DNA from: Centrapalus pauciflorus
Taxonomy: Eukaryota > Streptophyta > Magnoliopsida > Asterales > Asteraceae
Length of the DNA: 64,000 nucleotides
NCBI GenBank assembly: GCA_020465985.1
Contig: JAANYP010000379.1
Span: 1 to 64,000 of the forward strand
Direction: 5' to 3'
Position 1 is the stretch's first letter; the number at the start of each line of letters is the position of its first letter. Below the pieces are notes generated by a model. That model did no database searches. It worked only from the letters and a program-made list of their open reading frames with translations, and was not told the origin of the DNA. Below are positions 57,083 to 64,000 of the stretch, in pieces. Made by a program: the position numbers and the translations under genes.

Positions 57083-58345
57083 CTAATATCTCCCCTGAGA
57101 TTGATTCTGGTATTGGTTCTGGTAGTTCTCAACTTTAGGTCTTTGACACTCTCTAGCAAAATGTCCTAACCCTTGGCAGTTGTAGCACTTAACTTTGGAT
57201 TTATCAAATCCAATCTTATTGTTGCTGACATTTAGATTTCTGCCCGTCCTCTTGATGAATCTATTGACTCGCTGAGTCACCATGGCCAGTTGCCAATGTA
57301 GATCCATCTCCTCTAAATCATCAGGATCTACCTGATCATAATCTTCATCCCATAGAGCAGGATCGTTGATTTTCCCTTGATCGCAATTGCCATAGGCGGC
57401 CACAAATGAAGCCAAAAAATTTAAATGATCTTCAGCTGATTTTGCACTCATCGGCATCCTTGAGTATCCTTAAGACGTAGATGCAGACTGAGTTGGCTTT
57501 TCTTCCAGCCTAGAGTACCCTAAGAAAGCACAGCTCTCTGAGCCATCTACTTCAACTGGATTCGTTGTTTCACCCGTAAAGAATGCTATAGTCGTCTTTA
57601 AGTCACTTGCCCCTGAAGGTTTGGATTTCCCAAAATACATATCCAGATCCTGTAATTGGTCATACTCCCGTTCCTTCTTTAGCAACTCAAAGTTATAGGC
57701 CCTCAGCGTTCCTATGACTTTTTCTAGAGTTAGAGTCTCAAACTTCTCTTCATCATGCTTTATCAGCGCTACATACATCTCCCATTTGGCTGGTAAAGCA
57801 TCTAGAATCTTTTCAATTTTTTCCAATTCACGATACTCGACATCGTGATTGTCTAAATCTGTCAACAAATGATAGAATCTGGTAATGGTCTCATCCAGCT
57901 TTTCGTTTTTTAAAGCTTTGAAAATAGCGAACTCCTGCTTGAGCATTTCCATTCTACCTTTCCTAACCCTCAGATTACCTTCACACCTTTTCTCCAATGC
58001 ATCCCACAATTCTTTCACTGTTCGTTGATTTCGAAATGTGTGTAGGATCTCCTGAGGTAAAGCCATTCTAATAATCGAGAATGCTCGGTTCTCGGCCTCA
58101 TATAGCTTCTTATCATCATCCTTCATCATTTGATACGGCAAGACTCTTTGACGGCCTTCAACCTCTGTTGTAGGTGGAATGTATCCCTCGTCGATACAAA
58201 TCCACATTCTCATATCATTGAATCGAGCGAAGTCAGCGAACTTATCCTTCCACCAATAATAATCTTCTAATTTCATCAACTTAGGTGGAGAATTTTCCTT
58301 TCCGACCTCATGGTCCTTTTCAATAAATCTTTGTAAACTTGTCAT
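57083..58345 (-). pseudogene. gag: Copia-C Gag N-terminal part (UBN2-type domain and CCHC)
   Basis: The start MTSLQRFIEKDHEVG is the first ATG of the frame, about 560 bases after the primer site. The Gag core reads YYWWKDKFADF, KELWDALEKRCEG, LKQEFAIFKALKNE, ETITRFYHLLTDL and ILDALPAKWEMY, as in copia UBN2/gag-polypeptide domains. TAA at 57470-57472 interrupts, then the frame continues with DLHWQLAMVTQRVNRFIKR and a knuckle CYNCQGLGHFAREC near 57180-57140, ending at TAG 57083-57085 (probably CAG). Otherwise well preserved. Confidence 0.9.
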
Positions 58346-58903
58346 TGTTTCGTAAAAGTTTGTATTTAAAACTTAATTAATTAAATTTGAAATTAATTTA
58401 AATTAACACTTTCGAACTTGAGAAAGTTTGAATTTAATTAATTTTAAATTTGTTTGGAATTAAATTCGAAATTAAGTTTGAACTTCAACCAAATTCGAAA
58501 TATTTGACAAAGTCGAATGTATTACCAAATTCGAATTCTTAAATTCGAATATAGTGAAATTCAAAAATGGGCAAATTCGAATCAATCAACTAAAATCGAA
58601 TCAAACCCTAAAATAGCTTCGACAGTAGCGTATTTCTGACAAATTCGAATTTCGAATAAACCCTAATACCCCCTTGATGTTCGAGCGCCGCAAGTTCGAA
58701 AAAAGGCTAAAAGATCTAATTGTTTCAACTTTTCAGATTAAACCAAAGTTTTTAGGATTAAAAACTTTGATTTCGACCAAAAATGTTGAACTAATATGAA
58801 CTTTTTCCCGATATCTTACTTGTAAAACTCAAAATCTATCCAAAAACGTCAAGAAACCACAGATATTACTTGTGAACACGAAGAACACCACGAACACCCT
58901 AAT
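58346..58903 (-). other. Copia-C leader with TTCGAA/AATTCGAATT words
   Basis: Noncoding leader between primer site and gag. 58400-58700 contains about ten TTCGAA or ATTCGAAT words, the same motif as in the element's spacer at 50220-50900 and in its LTRs. Confidence 0.7.
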
Positions 58904-58916
58904 GGCTCTGATACCA
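58904..58916 (-). other. Copia-C primer-binding site (initiator tRNA-Met)
   Basis: The minus strand reads TGGTATCAGAGCC, two bases inside the LTR end at 58919. Confidence 0.92.
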
Positions 58917-58918
58917 CT

Positions 58919-59136
58919 TGTAAGGTCGCCTGACTACGGATCCTATCTTGTCGCGACACCTGCCAACGAGTGTGGAATCCTCGTTAGCGGCTTGACGGAT
59001 AGACCACGCACACCGAAACACGGAGACTAGCACAGTGATAGACGAACAACGGATCGTCCCAACACGATGATTCTCTCCAAACGAAACTCTTTGAATGCTA
59101 GCAAGTTCGAGATCACCCTTTGCACTAATCGCTCTG
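58919..59136 (-). repeat. Copia-C 5' LTR, partial (interrupted by Sire-2)
   Basis: 218 bases from TGTAAGGTCGCC to GCTCTG, matching 46553-46770 with about eight mismatches. The missing remainder should lie beyond the far end of Sire-2, outside the window. Confidence 0.92.
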
Positions 59137-60245
59137 TGTTAGGCACAAAAAGGCCTCAGTCAAACCTGCTGTACATCTGAGGGGGAGATTTTTAATCAAA
59201 CCTGTTGATGCACTAGAAGGTTGAATTTAAGGCCTGTTATATGCCTTATTGAAACCTGAAAGTGATTTGCAATATAAGCCTAAAGTTGTTTACCATGTTG
59301 CATTCGTTGCAACAAAGGCAGTTTGTCCAAGCTGTTCAGTCTGCTAAACAGGCTGGACACAAACTGTCTACGCTGCTCTATTCTGTTGAGCAGCTTGGAC
59401 AATTTTTCAAGTGTTCTGTTCTTTGTGAACAGAACCTGTTCTTTGTGAACAGGTAAAACGCTTCATTGGAATACGTTTCCAAGTCCTCATGTATTGTTTT
59501 TTGCTACAAGATCAGTTTACTAGTCGAAGACAAAGTGGAAAACAGAACTGCACAGCCTGTCCACGCTGTTCTGTTACATGAAGACAAACATATATTTGAA
59601 AAGCGTGACAGACTTTTTCTTATATCAAAATGGCATTAGCAAAAGATGAAAGATGCAAAGTTGACATTCCTCTTTTGGTTAAAGCCTTATGCAACAGTGA
59701 CAAAAAGGAAAAGACAAAGATTCTGCCATGTGAAGACAAAGATATTTTATCAGAACATGCAGAAAGGTGTTTTGTCCTTTTGGAACGACTCTCGACTATC
59801 TCATCTGTTCAATGAAGAAGCTTCACTGAGATTCTCCTTTTGAGTATAAAAGAAAGCTTCTAAGGATTATGAGATATCAAGAGTGTGAAATCAGAACGTG
59901 CATTGAAGTGTGTTATTCCATGCATGCAAGTCTGCTTATATAAAATAGTATAGTGTGTCTAAGCTGTTCTTGTATAAGTTGTCCATCTGAGTCTTGTAAA
60001 AATAGTGAGTGCATCTAAGTGAGTGTAGTTATTGTGTCTAGTCTGAGTGTGTTTTAGATTAGTTGAACAACTATTGTATCTGTCATCTCAGCTTGAACCC
60101 TTCCACATTCAAGCTTGTTTGTAATTAACACTTGTTAATAATATACACAAACATTGAGAAAAAGATTGTTAAGTTTTAAATAGTTGTATTCACCCCCCCC
60201 CTACAGCTTAGAACTATACACTTGGGAAACCTTTTGGGACCTACA
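59137..60245 (+). repeat. Sire-2 5' LTR
   Basis: 1109 bp from TGTTAGGCAC to ACCTACA. It shares with the Sire-1 LTR the GAACAG/CTGTTC palindromes (59416-59455), the TATA box (59845-59852) and the poly-C run before its end. Confidence 0.94.
59845..59852 (+). promoter_or_regulatory. Sire-2 LTR TATA box
   Basis: TATAAAAG in GAGTATAAAAGAAAGC, conserved with Sire-1 (17145-17153). CAATGAAG is about 30 bases upstream in both. Confidence 0.7.
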
Positions 60246-60247
60246 AC

Positions 60248-60258
60248 TGGTATCAGAG
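60248..60258 (+). other. Sire-2 primer-binding site (initiator tRNA-Met)
   Basis: TGGTATCAGAG, two bases after the LTR end. Confidence 0.92.
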
Positions 60259-60307
60259 TAGATAGAGTGTGTGTCATCTCTAGATCTCTTATTCTCCCAA
60301 CTTTTCC

Positions 60308-61519
60308 ATGGACAACAGTGCTGCAAATTCCTCATCCTACTATGACAATGGGTCAATGGCCAAACCCCCAAAGTTCAATCATCAGAACTTCTCTGGCTGG
60401 AAGTGCAGAATGATGCTCTATTTAGAGAATCTGGATGTACAACTACCAGAGATAGTAATGGAAGGTCCCTATGTGCCAACTTCTGTTACTACCATAACTC
60501 CTGCTGTTGAAGGAGCTGCCCCTGAAATCAGAACCTTTGAGAAGGCCAAAGCTCAATGGTCTGATGAAGACAAAAGACTGGTTGCTCTGGATGCAAAAGC
60601 CAGGAATAACCTGGTTATCTCTCTGCCTGATGATGTGTTCAAACAGGTTGAGAAGATGAAGACTGCAAAGGAGATGTGGGATACTTTGTGTACCGTCTAT
60701 GATGGACCCACAATCACACTGGACAACAGGATTAACAATCTTGTTAGACAGTATGAACTCTTCTTTGCAAAACCAAAGGAGACACTCACAGAAACCTACA
60801 CCAGGTTTACTGCTCTTGTTAATGATCTCAAAGCTGTTGGGATCACAAAGGACAGCCTGACTCCGGTGAACAAGTTCTTGGACATCTTACCTGAAGAGTG
60901 GAACTACTTTTCTACCATCTTGAGAAATTCAGGTACCATCAAAGGTATGGATCTTGTAAACTTATATGGATCCTTATTAAATGATGAGCAGTCAAGGCAG
61001 CAGAAGAGAATTGCCTTGGAAATGTCCAAGAGAGGTGCTGCTTTAGTGGCCATCGTGAGACAACCTGTTGGACGGGTACGTGATGTGTTCACACAACCTG
61101 ACCAACAGGCTGATGATGAAAAAGAGGAAATGTCTGATGAGGAAGACAGTGCAGATTTTGCTGAGCTTGATGATGAGCAGATGATAGCAATGCTTGTCAA
61201 AAGGTTCAACAAGAAAAGGTTTGGAAGAAATATGCTGCAGGGGAACTCAAATGCTGTCAAGAAGAAGGCATTTGATAAATCTAAAGCTGAGTGCTTCAAA
61301 TGTGGCAAAACTGGCCATATAGCTGCTGACTGTGTGTCAAAAGCTGTTGGAAAATCTTCCAAACCATACAAGACTAACAGGGACGATGGCTATAGGGTTA
61401 AGTACCTTATGGCCATGGCAAAGCTGAAAAAGTTGGAAAACTTAGTGGCTTCCAACAAGCAAAAGGGACTGATGGCAGAGACATGTGACTGGGAGGAGTC
61501 TGATTCATCCTCAGATTAA
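60308..61519 (+). CDS. gag: Sire-2 Gag, N-terminal ORF (UBN2-type domain and CCHC)
   Basis: 403 codons open. The ATG lies 50 bases after the primer site. It has FSGWKCRMMLYLEN, AKEMWDTLCTVYDG, NNLVRQYELFFAKPKET, YTRFTALVNDLKAVG and FLDILPEEWNYF, the copia UBN2 Gag pattern. An acidic region (DDEKEEMSDEEDSADFAEL) precedes the knuckle CFKCGKTGHIAADC (about 61291-61332). TAA 61517-61519 stops it. The same frame continues as EDNNCLMANTD, so the stop is probably a mutation rather than the natural end. Confidence 0.9.
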   Translation: MDNSAANSSSYYDNGSMAKPPKFNHQNFSGWKCRMMLYLENLDVQLPEIVMEGPYVPTSVTTITPAVEGAAPEIRTFEKAKAQWSDEDKRLVALDAKARNNLVISLPDDVFKQVEKMKTAKEMWDTLCTVYDGPTITLDNRINNLVRQYELFFAKPKETLTETYTRFTALVNDLKAVGITKDSLTPVNKFLDILPEEWNYFSTILRNSGTIKGMDLVNLYGSLLNDEQSRQQKRIALEMSKRGAALVAIVRQPVGRVRDVFTQPDQQADDEKEEMSDEEDSADFAELDDEQMIAMLVKRFNKKRFGRNMLQGNSNAVKKKAFDKSKAECFKCGKTGHIAADCVSKAVGKSSKPYKTNRDDGYRVKYLMAMAKLKKLENLVASNKQKGLMAETCDWEESDSSSD

Positions 61520-62002
61520 GAAGACAACAATTGTCTGATGGCCAATACTGACGTCCCATCAACTAGCAACTTCAAACAAGACTTGGCTGAAGCTGAAGCC
61601 TTCAGCAGCTTGGAGAACTGGAACCCTACAATGATGTACAAGGTACAAAATTTTATGGCTTACAGTTCTAATGAAAAAGTGAAAATGTTTGAATATATGC
61701 TGGTTGATTTAAAAGATGCTGTTGAGAAGCATAATGTTTTACTATCTGAAATCTCTAAGCTTAAAACTGATCTTGAAATTAAATCTGGTAAACTGGACAG
61801 TTTCCATAAGTTGGAAACTGCGCTTGATGAACTAAAACACATCAACTCCATTTTACTGGAAGAAAAGAGAGAAACAGATGTAAAACATGCAAAGCTTCAA
61901 AAGATAGTTGACTCTTGGTGCCAATCTGCACAAAACGTCAGCCATTGCATAAGTCAGCAGATCCCTGCACAAATCCAAGCCTATCTTCGAGGGGATCAAT
62001 AA
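61520..62002 (+). pseudogene. gag: Sire-2 gag continuation (coiled coil)
   Basis: Same frame as the Gag ORF. MYKVQNFMAYSSNEKVKMF is followed by a heptad coiled coil (VEKHNVLLSEISKLKTDLE, LDELKHINSILLEEKRE). A frame change near 61990 ends it; the text continues one frame over (NNQKDDLSTLGELPSTFI). Confidence 0.75.
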
Positions 62003-62724
62003 TCAGAAAGATGACTTATCCACTCTTGGTGAGCTTCCCAGCACTTTCATCCAAAAAGTTAATGGAAAGCTAGTCTCAACAAACAGGTTTGTCAGGCCTC
62101 AAAATACTGACAGCTTGTGTGAAAAAGCTGATAATGGAATGTGTTCTCCATCAAATCAGCCGGCTAAGTGCTCTACTGATTCACACAAGCAAAAGAAGGG
62201 TAAACATGTTCAAACTGCAGCAGTGGACACTAAACCTGTTGACAAAACAGGATCTCGGTCCAAAGCTGATGGTAATAGACATGTTAATCCTTTTGATGCT
62301 AAACATTTTGAAAATAAGTTTTCAAAAGGTAAGCAGCCTGCCTTCAACAAGGGTAAGTCTCATGTTGAAAGCAAATCTGCTGTGGTTTCAAATAAGTCTT
62401 CAAATCATAGTAGAAAACTGGTTATAAATGAAAATAAGTCTTTCAAAACCAGAAACAGTGATTATGTTGATAGGCAGCATCAATCACATCTCAGTAAGGG
62501 CAAAGGCAAAGCCATTGCTCAGCCTAGAAATCTGGGAATAAGTTTCCCAAACCTGTGGAAGGTCAAAAACCAATCAAGCTTCCTGTTTTTGACATCTGTC
62601 CTCCTAAAAAGAGGAAAGAAGAAACAGGCAAAGCTGTTGCTATTGTGCCTTCCACCCAAGCTGTTGATTCATCGAAAAATAGTAATAAGTTTGCTAAACC
62701 TGCTGATAACATCAACAGAAATAA
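62003..62724 (+). pseudogene. gag: Sire-2 gag C-terminal linker
   Basis: Lys/Ser/Asn-rich text (CSTDSHKQKKGKHVQ, SRKLVINENKSFKTRNSDY) corresponding to bases 2-318 of Sire-1. A 1-base loss near 62523 (Sire-1 has CCTGAGAAAC, Sire-2 CCTAGAAATC) shifts to the frame that reads KPIKLPVFDICPPKKRK. The part holding the second CCHC knuckle in Sire-1 is missing. Confidence 0.75.
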
Positions 62725-63350
62725 GTTTGTTAAGGATAGACTCTGCACAGCTTGTGAGAAAGGCAAGCAGAGGAAATCATCTTTTAAATCCAAGCATAAT
62801 TTTTTTATTGATCCTCCTCTCTTCTTAATCCACATGGACTTGTTTGGACCAGTCAATATCCCAAGTCTAGGAGGAAGAAGATACACTCTAGTAATGGTTG
62901 ATGAGTTCTCCAGGTTTACATGGGTAATCTTCTTGAAAAGCAAAGGAGAGGCTGCTAGAGAAATCATTGGATTTGTCAAAAAGATGGAAATGCTGAACTC
63001 TGCTCAAGTGAAGCAGCTTAGAAGTGATCATGGTACTGAGTCGGAAACAGTACTCTTGAAGACTTCTGTGAAGAAAAAGGGATCTCACAAAACTTTTTAG
63101 CAGTAAGAACTCCACAACAAAATGGAGTTGCTGAAAGGAGAAATAGAACCCTTATTGAAGCTGCTAGAACCATGTTGTGTGCATCTGGTTTATCTTCATC
63201 ATTCTTGGCTGAAGTTGTCAACACTGCTTGCTTCACCCAAAACACGTCCTTAGTGGTGAAAAGGTTCAGCAAAACTCCCTATGAGCTGCTCAAAGGGAGG
63301 AGGCCAAATATTAGCTACTTCCATGTGTTTGGATGTCCTGCTTCATTCTG
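62725..63350 (+). pseudogene. pol: Sire-2 integrase core
   Basis: Starts directly after the deletion with FVKDRLCTACEKGKQRK, so only the Cys pair of the zinc finger remains. The core has HMDLFGPVNIP and RSDHGTE. A 1-base loss near 63044 shifts the frame, and the continuation (PQQNGVAERRNRTL, with the catalytic Glu) is readable at 63091-63340 in another frame. A second 1-base loss near 63341 ends this part. Confidence 0.85.
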
Positions 63351-64000
63351 AATCAAAGGGATCAACTGGCAAAGTTTGAACCAAAAGCTGATGAAGGTGT
63401 GTTTGTAGGATACTCTGTTATCCCCAAAGCCTACAGAGTGTACAACAACAAAAGAAATGTGATAGATGAATCTACCAATGTCACCTTTGAAGAGTCCAGG
63501 AATGCCTCAACCAAAGTTGTTCCTGAATCAGTTTTAGAAGAATTCAACTTTGATGATCTAATGCATTCAAACAGTGAAGAGGACTCAAAAGCTTCCACTA
63601 CACCCAGAGTGGAACATGTTAACCATGATGGGCATGATGATGATTATGTTAATACACCCTGTGTGAATAAGTGTACTGACTTAATTACAACTTCATGTCC
63701 TGAACCAATCAATGCTGATTTTCCTGGATCCTCTGCTGATCTGTTTAACAATGGAGAGTCATGCTCAACAAGTGAACAGGCTCAAGACATCAGTGTGTCT
63801 GAAAATCTTGAAAGCTGTTCAACAAGACCTGTTGAAGATGCAAACAACTCAGGAGAATCCTCATTGAAAAATGATCCTAAGTGGATCAGGTGTCACCCCA
63901 ATGATCAAATAATATGTGACATCAACAAAGGGGTACAAACAAGATGGGACAGCTTAGGGAACTTCTGTATGTTCTCTAGTTTCGTGTCTCTCATGGAGCC
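63351..64000 (+). pseudogene. pol: Sire-2 integrase C-terminus and linker to RT, running off the window
   Basis: The frame is open from NQRDQLAKFEPKADEGVF to the last base without a stop, through an acidic Ser/Asn-rich linker to WIRCHPNDQIICDINKGV and CMFSSFVSLME. It is co-linear with 1772-2417 of Sire-1. RT should begin just outside the window. Confidence 0.88.

Larger units (their letters stand above)
46553..59136 (-). mobile_element. Copia-C: Ty1/copia retrotransposon with additional ORF, 5' LTR interrupted by Sire-2
   Basis: On the minus strand the order is 5' LTR (59136-58919, its start displaced by Sire-2), primer site (58916-58904), leader, gag, protease, integrase, RT, RNase H, ~2-kb spacer, additional ORF (50192-47274), polypurine tract and 3' LTR (47133-46553). 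LTR copies differ by about 3-4%, making it older than the gypsy insertions. Nonsense codons are frequent. Sire-2 is inserted at CTCTG in its 5' LTR; the intact sequence there is seen in the 3' LTR. Confidence 0.92.
59137..64000 (+). mobile_element. Sire-2: Ty1/copia (Sirevirus-like) retrotransposon, 3' end outside window
   Basis: 5' LTR, primer site, gag and part of pol, closely related to Sire-1 over the whole shared length. Inserted in the Copia-C 5' LTR at CTCTG (59132-59136 is the presumed target duplication). It has an internal deletion near 62722 that removes the second knuckle, protease and half the integrase zinc finger, plus 1-base losses near 62523, 63044 and 63341. Non-functional. 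Confidence 0.93.

Noticed and set aside
60248..60258. tRNA gene suggested by TGGTATCAGAG (also at 29366, 10531, 24788, 58904)
   Set aside because: Only the tRNA 3'-end complement is present, next to LTR ends. These are primer-binding sites, not tRNA genes.
1..64000. Integrated pararetrovirus (caulimovirid) as source of any coding block
   Set aside because: All pol regions have an integrase and flanking LTRs with target duplications, and no movement-protein or coat-protein signature was seen.

Overview
This 64 kb window looks like nuclear DNA of a flowering plant, probably a eudicot and perhaps an asterid (the lineage is a weak inference). It is almost wholly nested LTR retrotransposons. I see no convincing single-copy host gene, rRNA, tRNA or CRISPR array. 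All five LTR elements have a primer-binding site complementary to initiator-tRNA-Met (TGGTATCAGAG) where that site is inside the window. Nearly all coding regions carry stops or frameshifts.

Layout. (1) 1-17560: a Sirevirus-type Ty1/copia element ('Sire-1', + strand, 5' end outside the window), with gag end, protease, integrase, RT, RNase H, a long additional ORF in the env-like position, and a 1127-bp 3' LTR. Its additional ORF is split at 5199/12574 by a minus-strand Ty3/gypsy element ('Gypsy-1', 5200-12568) with 2020-bp LTRs and target duplication AGATG. (2) 17561-19064: AT-rich spacer with a decayed ~150-bp tandem repeat. (3) 19065-26769: a second minus-strand Ty3/gypsy element ('Gypsy-2'), almost identical 1.97-kb LTRs, ruined interior, target duplication ATATA. 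(4) 26775-29014: spacer with possible minus-strand exons. (5) 29020-43288: a 14.3-kb + strand copia element ('Copia-B'), 344-bp LTRs, target duplication CTCTA, with a 3.5-kb additional ORF after RNase H. (6) 43294-45077: spacer ending in a CACTA-type DNA-transposon terminus. (7) 45078-46123: a minus-strand fragment of the Copia-B additional ORF. (8) 46124-59136: a minus-strand copia element ('Copia-C') with a third type of additional ORF and an odd extra partial LTR. (9) 59137-64000: a second Sirevirus ('Sire-2', + strand) inserted in the Copia-C 5' LTR and running off the window.

How the parts work. gag makes the particle, and pol supplies protease, integrase and reverse transcriptase/RNase H. 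In three separate copia lineages a further long ORF lies between pol and the 3' LTR. These share an N-terminal region (an FW motif, then an LRxxLxL-like motif, then a PRF/QRF motif) followed by low-complexity and coiled-coil parts. Two of them have their own promoter-like or intron-like signals. The noncoding regions of each lineage carry a lineage-specific iterated short palindrome: CCGAATTCGG in Copia-B, TTCGAA in Copia-C, GAACAG/CTGTTC in the Sireviruses. This additional-ORF cassette with its palindrome-rich leader is the most interesting system here.

Decay. Most in-frame stops are explained by single C-to-T or G-to-A changes (CAA/CAG/CGA or TGG to stop), as expected for methylated, silenced DNA. 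Mismatch counts were made by eye and are approximate.
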